Below are positions 38,615 through 47,555 of a stretch of 64,000 bases of DNA, piece by piece (position 1 is the stretch's first letter; every line of letters starts with the position of its first letter). The notes under the pieces were generated by a model. That model was not told the DNA's origin. It did not search any database and saw nothing but the letters and a program-made list of their open reading frames with translations. The position numbers were made by a program, and so were the translations under genes. This DNA comes from Campylobacter sp. MIT 21-1684 (GTDB lineage Bacteria > Campylobacterota > Campylobacteria > Campylobacterales > Campylobacteraceae): the NCBI RefSeq assembly GCF_026241315.1, contig NZ_JAPHNA010000005.1, positions 29,027-93,026 on the forward strand. The letters are read 5' to 3'.

Positions 38615-39739
38615 ATGAGAGAAGTTATATCGACAGGAAATGTGTTAATAGCTCAAGCAGCTATTGATTGTGGGTGTAAATTTTTTGGAGGTTATCCCAT
38701 CACTCCGAGTTCTGAGATTGCTCACGAATTAAGCCATATGCTTCCTGCAAATGATGGTACTTTTATACAAATGGAAGATGAAATTTCAGGTGTAAGTGTA
38801 AGTATAGGTGCTGCAATGAGTGGAGTAAAATCAATGACAGCAAGCAGTGGTCCGGGAATTTCCTTAAAAGCTGAACAAATAGGACTTGCTTTTATTGCTG
38901 AAATTCCGCTCGTTATTGTTAATGTTATGAGAGGAGGTCCTTCAACAGGACTTCCTACTCGTGTTGCACAAGGGGATCTTTTTCAAGCTAAAGCACCGAC
39001 ACACGGTGATTATGCAAGTATAGCCATAGCTCCCGCTTCTTTAGAAGAAGCTTATACTGAAACTATCCGCGCTTTTAATTTAGCTGAAAAATTTATGACT
39101 CCGGTATTTTTGCTTATGGATGAAACTGTTGGGCATATGAACGGTAAAGCTTTATTGCCTGAATTGGATGATATTGAGATTATTAATAGAGCAAAATTTA
39201 ATGGCGATAAGAAAGATTATAAGCCTTATGCAGCAGCACAGAATGAACCGGCTACTTTAAATCCATTTTTTGAAGGTTACCGTTATCACATAACAGGACT
39301 TCATCACGGAGACATAGGTTTTCCAACAGAAGATGGAGTTTTAGTAAAAAAGAACATAGAACGACTTATAGGTAAGATTAAGAACCGTAAAAATGAGATT
39401 TGTACTTGGGAGGAATTTATGCTTGATGATGCTGAATTTTTGATTATAGCATATGGAAGCGTAGCACGTTCAGCCAAAGAAGCTATTTTAAGAATGAGAG
39501 AGCAAGATATTAAAGCAGGGCTTTTTCGTCCTATTACTCTTTACCCTGTTGCTGAGGAAAAAATTGCTGAAGTGGTGAGTAAATTTAAGAAAGTTATGGT
39601 CAGTGAATTAAATATGGGACAGTACTTAGAAGAGATTCAAAGAGTAAGCTCAAGAAACGATTTTATTTCACTTCATAGAGCAAATGGTCGTCCTATTACT
39701 CCGAGTGAAATTATGGCAAAAGTAAAGGAGAATATATAA
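38615..39739 (+). CDS. oorA: 2-oxoglutarate:acceptor oxidoreductase alpha subunit
   Basis: This 374-residue subunit has VISTGNVLIAQAAIDCGC, GGYPITPSSEIAHELS and ASSGPGISLKAEQIGLA, typical of the pyruvate/2-oxoacid oxidoreductase alpha chain. Two ATGs are adjacent (38612, 38615); the second is 6 bases from AGGA and is chosen. oorB starts immediately after. Confidence 0.95.
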   Translation: MREVISTGNVLIAQAAIDCGCKFFGGYPITPSSEIAHELSHMLPANDGTFIQMEDEISGVSVSIGAAMSGVKSMTASSGPGISLKAEQIGLAFIAEIPLVIVNVMRGGPSTGLPTRVAQGDLFQAKAPTHGDYASIAIAPASLEEAYTETIRAFNLAEKFMTPVFLLMDETVGHMNGKALLPELDDIEIINRAKFNGDKKDYKPYAAAQNEPATLNPFFEGYRYHITGLHHGDIGFPTEDGVLVKKNIERLIGKIKNRKNEICTWEEFMLDDAEFLIIAYGSVARSAKEAILRMREQDIKAGLFRPITLYPVAEEKIAEVVSKFKKVMVSELNMGQYLEEIQRVSSRNDFISLHRANGRPITPSEIMAKVKENI

Positions 39740-39740
39740 A

Positions 39741-40586
39741 ATGGCATTTGATTATGATGAGTATTTAAGGGCAGATAAGCTTCCTACACAATGGTGTTGG
39801 GGTTGTGGAGATGGTGTAGTTTTAAAATGCATTATTCGTGCTGTACAAAAACTTGGTTGGAATATGGATGATGTATGTTTAGTTTCAGGTATAGGTTGCA
39901 GTGGAAGGATGAGCTCTTATGTTAATTGTAATACCGTTCATACTACACACGGCAGAGCTATTGCTTATGCGACAGGGATCAAGCTTGCTAATCCTAGCAA
40001 ACATGTTATAGTTGTGAGTGGTGATGGTGATACTTTGGCTATAGGAGGTAATCATACCATACACGGCTGTCGACGTAATATAGATTTAACGCATATAGTT
40101 ATTAATAATTTTATTTATGGGCTTACGAATTCTCAAACTTCTCCAACTACACCGAAAGGATTTTATACTGTTACAGCTCAATTTGGAAATATAGATCCTA
40201 ATTTTGATGCTTGTGAGCTTACAAAGGCTGCCGGTGCTTCTTTTGTAGCAAGAGGAAATGTTATTGAAGCAAATAAGCTTGAAAATCTTATTTATAAAGC
40301 TTTATTACATAAAGGATACAGTTTTGTGGATGTGTTTTCAAATTGCCATATTAATTTAGGTCGTAAGAATAAAATGGGTGAAGCTGTGGCTATGCTTGAT
40401 TGGATTAAAAATCGTATTGTTGATAAAAGTAAGTTTGAACAAATGGATTCTGAAGAGAAAAGAGATAAATTTCCTACTGGAATTTTGCACCAAGATGAGA
40501 GTCAAGCGGAGTATTGTCACGCATATGAGGAAGTTCGTAGAGCTGCAAAAGAACGAAGAATGGTTAATTTGGGAGCATTAAAATGA
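39741..40586 (+). CDS. oorB: 2-oxoglutarate:acceptor oxidoreductase beta subunit (thiamine diphosphate binding)
   Basis: This 281-residue thiamine-diphosphate subunit has WCWGCGDGVVLKCI with cluster/TPP cysteines, VSGIGCSGR, and the TPP motif VVSGDGDTLAIGGNH ... NNFIYGLTN. It ends overlapping oorC by ATGA. Confidence 0.96.
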   Translation: MAFDYDEYLRADKLPTQWCWGCGDGVVLKCIIRAVQKLGWNMDDVCLVSGIGCSGRMSSYVNCNTVHTTHGRAIAYATGIKLANPSKHVIVVSGDGDTLAIGGNHTIHGCRRNIDLTHIVINNFIYGLTNSQTSPTTPKGFYTVTAQFGNIDPNFDACELTKAAGASFVARGNVIEANKLENLIYKALLHKGYSFVDVFSNCHINLGRKNKMGEAVAMLDWIKNRIVDKSKFEQMDSEEKRDKFPTGILHQDESQAEYCHAYEEVRRAAKERRMVNLGALK

Positions 40587-41149
40587 AATACCAGTTAAGG
40601 TTTGGTGGTGAAGGTGGTCAAGGGGTTATTACTGCAGGAGAAATTTTGGCTGAAGCTGCCATCAAAGAAGGTCGTTATGCTTTTAAGGCTTCCACTTATA
40701 CTTCTCAAGTTCGTGGAGGACCTACAAAAGTTGATATTATCATTGATGACAAAGATATTTTATTTCCTTATGCAGTTGAAGGAGAGATTGATTTTATGCT
40801 TTCAACGGCAGATAAGGGTTATAAGGGTTTTCGTGGTGGTATGAAGTTAAATGGTATTATAGTGATAGAGCCAAATTTAGTACATCCTGAAGATGAAGAT
40901 TATGCAAAATGGCAAATTTTTGAAATTCCTATTATAACAATAGCAAAAGATGAGGTAGGTAATGTCGCAACCCAATCGGTTGTAGCTCTTTCAATAGCGG
41001 CTTTTATGAGCAAGTGTATTGCTTTAGATATTTTAAAAGAAACTATGCTTCATATGGTCCCAGCCAAAACAAGAGATGCGAATGCTAAGGCTTTTGATTT
41101 GGGTGTTCAGTATGCAAGTCAAGCTAAAGCAGTTCGCAAATTATCTTAA
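40583..41149 (+). CDS. oorC: 2-oxoglutarate:acceptor oxidoreductase gamma subunit
   Basis: This 188-residue gamma subunit begins LRFGGEGGQGVITAGEILAEA and contains STYTSQVRGGPTKVDIII, typical of the 2-oxoacid oxidoreductase gamma family. The last gene of the cluster, followed at once by a terminator. Confidence 0.96.
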   Translation: MKYQLRFGGEGGQGVITAGEILAEAAIKEGRYAFKASTYTSQVRGGPTKVDIIIDDKDILFPYAVEGEIDFMLSTADKGYKGFRGGMKLNGIIVIEPNLVHPEDEDYAKWQIFEIPIITIAKDEVGNVATQSVVALSIAAFMSKCIALDILKETMLHMVPAKTRDANAKAFDLGVQYASQAKAVRKLS

Positions 41150-41171
41150 AACAAGGTTAAAACCTTGTTTT
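41148..41171 (+). terminator. Rho-independent terminator after oorC
   Basis: AAAACAAGGTT and AACCTTGTTTT form an 11-base perfect inverted repeat with a two-base centre. It starts inside the oorC stop codon and is followed by a T-rich stretch. Confidence 0.8.
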
Positions 41172-41489
41172 AGATTTCTTTCAAAAATGTAATTTCTGTT
41201 TTTAAAGTGTTATTAGAATTATTTCATTAGATATATTGAAAACGAAATCTTTATAATTTCTTAATTTTAGCAACAACGAAAGTCAAATTGATTGTATTCA
41301 ATGTACGTTTTTTAACATCATAAAATGGGAAATAGAATTTGAATATTTATGAAAAAGTTTTCGGAGTGTTTTGTGATGAAACAATTCAAATGAAATGATA
41401 TTTTATTAAATTTTCTTGTTTGTAAGATTAAACTGCTTTTAACTTTTAAAATTTTATAATCAAAGGTTATTTAAAAACTAGGAAAGATT
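41172..41489 (+). other. AT-rich intergenic region with a candidate promoter
   Basis: No open frame or RNA structure that I can support. A TATAAT at 41455-41460 lies 30 bases before the next start codon and may be its -10 box. Confidence 0.4.
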
Positions 41490-41753
41490 ATGGATATTTT
41501 TGATGAGATTTTAGGCAAAACCCCTAAAGAAAAATTTATAGAAATAATACAAAATGGTAACTTAGGGGCTTTAGAAAGAACTTTTGAAAATTTCTTTGCT
41601 GAATACATTGCTATGGTTGAGCTTTTAGAAAAACAAGGACTCAATGAAAATGATGTGAAAAATTTTATACTTGAAAATGGAACTTTTATAGAAGAAAGGC
41701 AAAATGATATTTTTATAGAACTTGGAGCAAAAATTCTAGGACACGAGGGTTAA
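41490..41753 (+). CDS. Small conserved Campylobacter protein of unknown function
   Basis: This 87-residue acidic, mostly helical cytoplasmic protein (starts MDIFDEILGKTPKEKFIEII) has no recognised motif. It has a ribosome site AGGAAAG and its stop is 1 base from the next start, so it is probably co-expressed with the exported protein and prenyl synthase behind it. From memory a small hypothetical gene occupies the same place in C. jejuni. Confidence 0.8.
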   Translation: MDIFDEILGKTPKEKFIEIIQNGNLGALERTFENFFAEYIAMVELLEKQGLNENDVKNFILENGTFIEERQNDIFIELGAKILGHEG

Positions 41754-41754
41754 A

Positions 41755-42285
41755 TTGCGAGTTGTTGGCTTTATCTGCATTTTATTTTTTTGCATTTCAA
41801 ATGCCGCTGTACCGAAATTCGCTTATACTTATGAATTTATTTTAAAAAAAGATGAAAAAGCTAGTATTGAAATTGAAGAACTTGGATATGAAAATGGGAA
41901 ATGGAATTTCGATTTTTACTGGACTTTGTTTGATAATACAAATATTATAGTGCATTCTAAATTCCGCAAATATCCGCGTCAATTTACTCTTTCTTTACGA
42001 AGGAATTTAGATTGGGCATCTCAAACTCTTATTCCTGATTACACAAATCCACATATTGACAGAGCAAGATTAATTTTAGAATTTAGCAAATACAACAAAG
42101 GCGAAGCAACTTTTACCGTGTATATAGAAGATCAGGATTCTCGCTTGAATGTCAAATTTTTAGATCCGCGAAAAGTACCTTTGCAAAATCCTCCAAGTAC
42201 AAATCAAATTGTTCCTATGATAGATTTGAGCCAACCTCAAACGAAGCCATTAATAGAGAGAAAAAGTGATACGCCAAATAGATGA
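41755..42285 (+). CDS. Probable exported protein of unknown function
   Basis: This 176-residue protein has an N-terminal signal peptide (VVGFICILFFCISNAAV, cleavage probably after NAA). It uses a TTG start with GAGGG ribosome site 5 bases upstream. The body is rich in aromatic residues and predicted beta strands (ENGKWNFDFYWTLFDNTNI), ending in a Pro/Gln-rich tail. It overlaps the prenyl synthase start by 20 bases. No family recognised. Confidence 0.75.
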   Translation: MRVVGFICILFFCISNAAVPKFAYTYEFILKKDEKASIEIEELGYENGKWNFDFYWTLFDNTNIIVHSKFRKYPRQFTLSLRRNLDWASQTLIPDYTNPHIDRARLILEFSKYNKGEATFTVYIEDQDSRLNVKFLDPRKVPLQNPPSTNQIVPMIDLSQPQTKPLIERKSDTPNR

Positions 42286-43162
42286 GTTAATACAACTGTA
42301 CTTAAAAGACTTAGAATATGAACCTATTTTCGCAATGCTTGAAAATATTAATTCAGGAAAAAAACTACGTTCAAAATTACTTTTGAGTATAACAGGTGAA
42401 GATGAGCAGAGTCTTAAGCTATGTGCCATCATAGAACTTATCCACTTAGCAAGTCTCCTTCACGATGACATTATTGATGAAAGCACTTTAAGACGCGGTG
42501 TAAAATCCGTTAATGCCGAATTTGGCGCAAAAAATGCTTTAATGCTTGGTGATATTTTATATTCTAAAGCTTTTTTTGAACTGTGTTCTTTCGGAAAAGA
42601 TTTCGCACAAATTGTTTCAAATGCTGTTGTAAAACTTGCTATAGGTGAGTTAATGGATGTAAATTTAAGCCATAGTTTTAATACCGACAGACAAAAATAT
42701 CTCTGTATGATTTATAATAAAACTGCTGTTTTAATTGAAGCAAGTGTTCGTTGTGGTGCTTTAATGGCTGGTCTTGATGAAAATTCTTTTTGTGAATATG
42801 GAAAAAACATAGGTTTGGCTTTTCAAATGATTGATGATATTTTAGATATAAAAGGTGATGAAAAAACACTTGGAAAGCCTGTAATGAATGATTTTAAAGA
42901 AGGTAAAACAACCTTACCTTATATCTATCTTTTTGAAACCTTACAGAGACAAGAACAGAAAAAACTTCTGACGCTTTTTAAAAAAAACTTAAATGAAGAG
43001 GAGAGATGTTGGCTTGAAAATGCTTTTATTGAAAGCAAGGCTTTACAAAGGGCAAGTGATGAGGCAAAGGAATTTGCAAAGAAGGCTTTAGAAGCTCTAA
43101 AAAATTATTCTAATCCAAAACTTTATGAACTAGCTCATTCTATGGTAATTAGGGATTTTTGA
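42266..43162 (+). CDS. Polyprenyl diphosphate synthase (octaprenyl-type)
   Basis: This 298-residue trans-prenyltransferase has the first aspartate-rich motif LLHDDIIDES (Asp67, Asp68, Asp71) and the second MIDDILDIKGDE (Asp189, Asp190, Asp193), as in enzymes that extend farnesyl diphosphate for quinone side chains. Product length cannot be read with confidence, so no symbol is given. It uses a GTG start behind GAGAG inside the end of the previous gene and overlaps hemA by one base. Confidence 0.88.
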   Translation: MIRQIDELIQLYLKDLEYEPIFAMLENINSGKKLRSKLLLSITGEDEQSLKLCAIIELIHLASLLHDDIIDESTLRRGVKSVNAEFGAKNALMLGDILYSKAFFELCSFGKDFAQIVSNAVVKLAIGELMDVNLSHSFNTDRQKYLCMIYNKTAVLIEASVRCGALMAGLDENSFCEYGKNIGLAFQMIDDILDIKGDEKTLGKPVMNDFKEGKTTLPYIYLFETLQRQEQKKLLTLFKKNLNEEERCWLENAFIESKALQRASDEAKEFAKKALEALKNYSNPKLYELAHSMVIRDF

Positions 43163-44463
43163 TGCATTATTTTTGCATTTCTTTTACACATAAAAATACA
43201 GACATTGCCTTAAGAGAAAAGTTGAGTTTAAATGATGAAAATGCAAAAAAAGAATTTTTAAGGATTCTTAATTCAAATGAAAATATAAACGAAAGTCTTG
43301 TAATTAGTACCTGTAACCGAGTTGAAGTTGTTGCTTTTGTTAAAGAAATAAAAGGCGTAGCCGAATATATAGTTAAAAGTCTTGCTTTACTTTGTAAGGT
43401 AGATGAAAATGGGCTTTTGCAAAAAGCTGATATTTTTGAAGATAGTGGAGCTATTCATCATCTTTTTTCAGTTGCAAGTTCGCTTGACAGTCTTGTTATA
43501 GGAGAAACGCAAATAGCAGGACAATTAAAAACTGCTTTTCAGTTTTCGCTTGAAAATAATTTTTGCGGGATTCATTTATCTAGAGCTTTGCATTATGCTT
43601 TTAAATGCGCATCAAAAGTAAGAAATCAAACAGAAATTTCCAAAAATCCTATTTCCATAGCTTCTGTGGCTGTGGCTAAGGCAAGAGAACTCTTTGATTT
43701 GAGTCAAAAAGAAGTTGTTGTTATCGGTGCTGGGGAGATGGGAGAGCTTGCATCGCGACATTTAATAGCTTCTGGAGCTAAAGTGATACTTTTAAATCGT
43801 GATGTTCAAAAGGCTGCCAAACTCTGTGAATGTTTGGGCGTATTAAGCACTTATGATAGTTTGAATAATTTAACCCTTTATTTAAACACAAAGGAGCTTT
43901 TTTTTTCTGCTACAAATGCAAACTCAACACTTATTACAAATACTATGCTCAAAGAGTGTGATTACAAAAGGTATTTTTTTGATATGGCTGTACCAAGGGA
44001 TATTGATCTAAAGCAAAATGAAAAAGTTAAAGTTTTTGCTGTTGATGATTTACAAGAAGTGGTACGAAAGAATTTGGATCTAAGAGAACAGGAAGCACGA
44101 GTAGCTTATAGTATTATAGGAGATATGAGCGTTGAATTTTTTAAACATCTCAATGACCTAGCTTTAAATCCTATCATTAAAGCTATTCGCTTGCAGGCTA
44201 AGGAATGTGCAGAAAAACAACTTCAAATTGCTTTACGAAAAGGTTATTTAAAAAATTCCGATAAAGAGGAAGCAAGAAAGCTTATCCATCAAGTTTTTAA
44301 AGCATTTTTGCATACGCCTACTTCGAATTTAAAAGATTTACAAGGTACAATTCAAAGTGATACTGTTATTAATGCTATGCGTTATGTTTTTGATTTGAAG
44401 AACAATTTAGACGGATTAAACCAATACAAATGTGAATTTATGGAGAATAATGATGAAATTTAG
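43162..44463 (+). CDS. hemA: Glutamyl-tRNA reductase
   Basis: HemA reduces glutamyl-tRNA to glutamate-1-semialdehyde, the first step of C5 tetrapyrrole synthesis. The 433-residue protein has catalytic Cys51 in ISTCNRVEV, LDSLVIGETQIAGQLK, and the NADPH motif VVVIGAGEMGELASRHL. The start shares one base with the previous stop (TGATG). It overlaps proS by 11 bases. hemA, hemC and hemH in this window all belong to haem synthesis. Confidence 0.96.
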   Translation: MHYFCISFTHKNTDIALREKLSLNDENAKKEFLRILNSNENINESLVISTCNRVEVVAFVKEIKGVAEYIVKSLALLCKVDENGLLQKADIFEDSGAIHHLFSVASSLDSLVIGETQIAGQLKTAFQFSLENNFCGIHLSRALHYAFKCASKVRNQTEISKNPISIASVAVAKARELFDLSQKEVVVIGAGEMGELASRHLIASGAKVILLNRDVQKAAKLCECLGVLSTYDSLNNLTLYLNTKELFFSATNANSTLITNTMLKECDYKRYFFDMAVPRDIDLKQNEKVKVFAVDDLQEVVRKNLDLREQEARVAYSIIGDMSVEFFKHLNDLALNPIIKAIRLQAKECAEKQLQIALRKGYLKNSDKEEARKLIHQVFKAFLHTPTSNLKDLQGTIQSDTVINAMRYVFDLKNNLDGLNQYKCEFMENNDEI

Positions 44464-46159
44464 CAAATTGTATGCACCAAGTACGAAAGAAATTCCAAAA
44501 GATGTGAATTTGCCAAGTCATATTTTCTTGTTACGTGGCGGTTTTGTCGAGCAAATAGAAAGTGGGCTTTACAATTTTTTGCCTTTAGGACAAAGGGTTT
44601 TAAGCAAGATTATGATTGTAGTAAGAGAAGAAATGAATAAAGCTGGAGCCTTGGAGACTTCTTTAAGCTTTGTTACTCCTGCTTTTCTTTGGAAAGAAAG
44701 CGGCAGATACAACGTTTTTGGCAAGGAGCTTTTAAGATTTAAAGACAGGAAAGAAAATGATTATGTTTTAGGACCTACTCACGAAGAAGCTATGCTTTCT
44801 TTAGTAAAAAATAAGATTACAAGTTATAAAGAACTTCCTCTACATTTGTATCAGATAGGATTAAAATTCCGTGATGAGTTAAGACCTCGTTTTGGACTTT
44901 TAAGATGTAGAGAATTTATAATGAAAGACGGTTATAGTTTTCACAAGGATATGCAAAGTTTAGATGAAGAATTTGATAGTATGTATCAAACTTACAGTCG
45001 TATTTTTCAACGTCTTGGATTTGATTTTAGGGCTGTGGAAGCTGATAGCGGAGCAATTGGAGGAAGTGATTCGAAAGAATTTATGGTTTTAGCGCGTAAT
45101 GGTGAAGATACGATTTTACTCTGTGAAAATTGCGATTATGCAGCGAATATAGAAGCAGCAAATAGAATGAAAAAAATTTGTACAGATGAAAGACCACAAG
45201 CAAATTATGCGAGTAAATTTCACACACCAAATATTACCACCATTCAAGCTTTAGCAGATTTTTTTCATATCAATGAATTTTATACAATCAAGGCTGTTGT
45301 AAAAAAGGCAGTGTATGAAGACGAAGAGAAATTAATCGCATTTTTTATACGCGGTTGTGATGAGCTTGAATTAACAAAGGCAAAGAATGCTTGTGGGGCA
45401 TTAGAACTTGTTGAAGCAGAGAAAAGTGAGCTTATTCAAGCAGGTTTAGTGCCGGGATTTATAGGATTTATAGGATTAAAAGGGCTTGATTTTTATGTTG
45501 ATATTGAGCTTGAAAATGAGAAGCAAATGATAATGGGTGCGAATGAAAAAGACTATCATCTTGTAGGTATTGATGTAGTTAATTTGAATAAGGAGCGCTT
45601 TAAAAGCCTTATTTGCGTACGTGAAAATGATCGTTGTGTGAAATGCGGAGGAGTGCTTAAACAAAGCAAGGGTATAGAGGTCGGGCATATTTTCAAGTTG
45701 GGACAAAAATATTCTTCTGCTATGAATGCCCATTTTTTAGATGAAAATGGCAAAACTACCCCTTTTTATATGGGGTGTTATGGTATGGGAATAAGCCGTT
45801 TAGTAGCTGTGGCTGTAGAGGCAAGCTTTGATGAAAGAGGTTGTATTTGGAACAAAGAATTAAGCCCTTTTGTATTAGATCTTATCCTCTTAAATCCTAA
45901 AGATGATAAGGCTTTTGCTTATGCAAATTCATTGTATGAAAATTTGCAAGAAAGTGGTATTGAAGTGCTATTTGATGAGAGAAATGAAAGATTTGGTGTT
46001 AAAATGAATGATTTTGAATTGATGGGTTTTACTTATGCTTTAATCATCGGCAAAGGTTTTGAAAAGAATGAGGTCGAATTTATAGAACGAAAAGGACTTG
46101 TAAAAAAGTTTCTTAAAGCTGATGAAGCTTTGGAATTCTTAAAAAAGCATATACTATGA
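44453..46159 (+). CDS. proS: Prolyl-tRNA synthetase
   Basis: This 568-residue bacterial-type class II synthetase includes the INS editing domain between motifs 2 and 3. It has LLRGGFVEQIESGLYNFLPLG (motif 1), LGPTHEEAMLSLVKN, FRDELRPRFGLLRCREF (motif 2), and YGMGISRLVAVAVEA (motif 3). ATG 44453 is chosen for its spacing from GGAG, over ATG 44450 and the longer frame. Its stop overlaps fxsA. Confidence 0.96.
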   Translation: MKFSKLYAPSTKEIPKDVNLPSHIFLLRGGFVEQIESGLYNFLPLGQRVLSKIMIVVREEMNKAGALETSLSFVTPAFLWKESGRYNVFGKELLRFKDRKENDYVLGPTHEEAMLSLVKNKITSYKELPLHLYQIGLKFRDELRPRFGLLRCREFIMKDGYSFHKDMQSLDEEFDSMYQTYSRIFQRLGFDFRAVEADSGAIGGSDSKEFMVLARNGEDTILLCENCDYAANIEAANRMKKICTDERPQANYASKFHTPNITTIQALADFFHINEFYTIKAVVKKAVYEDEEKLIAFFIRGCDELELTKAKNACGALELVEAEKSELIQAGLVPGFIGFIGLKGLDFYVDIELENEKQMIMGANEKDYHLVGIDVVNLNKERFKSLICVRENDRCVKCGGVLKQSKGIEVGHIFKLGQKYSSAMNAHFLDENGKTTPFYMGCYGMGISRLVAVAVEASFDERGCIWNKELSPFVLDLILLNPKDDKAFAYANSLYENLQESGIEVLFDERNERFGVKMNDFELMGFTYALIIGKGFEKNEVEFIERKGLVKKFLKADEALEFLKKHIL

Positions 46160-46536
46160 GATATACATTTATTGCATTTTTCATATTTGAGCTATTTACT
46201 TGCACATTCTTTATCATTTTTTTTGGTTTTGGGAATTTTTTATTTTTTATTTTAGCAAGTATGTTTATAGGTATTATTCTTTTAGGAATTTTTTGGAAAA
46301 ATATGCTCGAATTTCATATAGACGGCTTGAAAAATATGCTTGAACAATTTTCTTTTGTCCTTGCTGGCTTTTTGTTTCTTGTGCCCGGGATTATAAGCTC
46401 TATTTTTGCTGTTTTTATTCTTCTTTTTGCTTTTTTTGTGCAAACTTTGATGAAAAACAAAGCACGACATTCAAAAAATAAAGATACTATGAATGATGAG
46501 ATTATAGATGTTGAGATTATTGAGGATAAAAAATGA
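46156..46536 (+). CDS. fxsA: FxsA-family membrane protein
   Basis: This 126-residue inner-membrane protein has three or four hydrophobic helices and the FxsA signature LAGFLFLVPGIISSIFAVFILL. FxsA in E. coli overcomes F-plasmid exclusion of phage T7; the normal role is unknown. The tail (MNDEIIDVEIIEDKK) is acidic and cytoplasmic. It overlaps proS upstream and the phase-variable R-M gene downstream (both ATGA). Confidence 0.85.
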   Translation: MRYTFIAFFIFELFTCTFFIIFFGFGNFLFFILASMFIGIILLGIFWKNMLEFHIDGLKNMLEQFSFVLAGFLFLVPGIISSIFAVFILLFAFFVQTLMKNKARHSKNKDTMNDEIIDVEIIEDKK

Positions 46537-47555
46537 AATCTTTTGATTTTTCAAGTTTAGAAAATAAAGATTTCAAAGAAGACTCTGTGCGCGAATTTAT
46601 CCTCGCTCGGCTTTTGCAGCAGTTAGATTTCAAGCCTAAGGTGGAGACTTCACACAGGCGGCTAGAGATTGTTTTATCTCAAACGCTTCACTTTCCTAGT
46701 GTGATAGGCTCAAATAAAAAAATAGAGGCAGAGGATATTCTCACACCCGATTATGTGTTGTATGTAGATTCTAAGCCGCATTGTGTGCTTGATGCTAAAG
46801 CTCCAAAAGTGGAAATCAACGCACAGAGTAAAGCAGAGAGGCAAGCTTTTTACTATGCGATTAATTCGCAGATTAAAGCTCCTTTTTATGCCCTTTGCAA
46901 TGGCAAAAACTTTATGCTTTTTGAAACAAATGGACAAAATCTCCTCAAAGAATTTGATTGCGAAAAACTCTTTGCAAATGACTTTAAAAATGAGCATTTT
47001 GCGCTTTTAAAACAATATTTAAGCACACCCATAGAATCCTTAAAGCAAACGCTAACAAGAGATTCTAAAACGCCTAAAAAAGAGGATAGTTGGTATTTAA
47101 GTAGGGAGCTACCTAAAGGCATTACAAAGCCTCAAAAACAAGCAAAAGCACGGTATTTTGGTTGCACTGCATATTTCACGCGTCAAAGCTGGGACATCGT
47201 AACGCAAAATATCAAAAACTTCACCGATACGGGCGATGTAGTGCTTGACCCCTTTGGTGGCAGTGGCGTTACTGCGATTGAAGCGATGATGAATGGACGC
47301 TTAGGGATTCATACTGATTTAAACCCTCTTTCTATCTTTATGGTAAAGGCATTAAGTGCGAAAGTAGATTTAAGCGCAATGCTTGATATAAGTGAGGAAA
47401 TTCTAAGCGAATTTGAATCTATTAAGCCTAAAAGTGAGAAAGAAGCAAAGCAGATTCTAAAAAACGCAAGGTATTATCCAAATGTGTTAAGCGATGAATT
47501 TGCTATTGATGCTAATATGGGGGGGGGGGATTGCCTCTTTGAAGCAACAAAATGA
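46533..47555 (+). CDS. Phase-variable type IIG-like restriction-methylation enzyme, 5' part (frame OFF)
   Basis: This 340-codon frame begins with a PD-(D/E)xK nuclease-like domain: Asp73 in TPDYVLYVDS and Asp87-Ala-Lys89 in CVLDAKAP, followed by QAFYYAINSQIKAPFYALCNG. Residues about 236-265 hold the SAM-binding motif DPFGGSGVTAIEA and IHTDLNPLSIF. The frame runs through an 11-G tract at 47519-47529 and stops 26 bases later, before the catalytic DPPY motif. Removing one G would join it to the frame at 47494-49035 as an 833-residue enzyme. It starts within the fxsA stop (ATGA), behind GAGGAT. Confidence 0.85.
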   Translation: MKSFDFSSLENKDFKEDSVREFILARLLQQLDFKPKVETSHRRLEIVLSQTLHFPSVIGSNKKIEAEDILTPDYVLYVDSKPHCVLDAKAPKVEINAQSKAERQAFYYAINSQIKAPFYALCNGKNFMLFETNGQNLLKEFDCEKLFANDFKNEHFALLKQYLSTPIESLKQTLTRDSKTPKKEDSWYLSRELPKGITKPQKQAKARYFGCTAYFTRQSWDIVTQNIKNFTDTGDVVLDPFGGSGVTAIEAMMNGRLGIHTDLNPLSIFMVKALSAKVDLSAMLDISEEILSEFESIKPKSEKEAKQILKNARYYPNVLSDEFAIDANMGGGDCLFEATK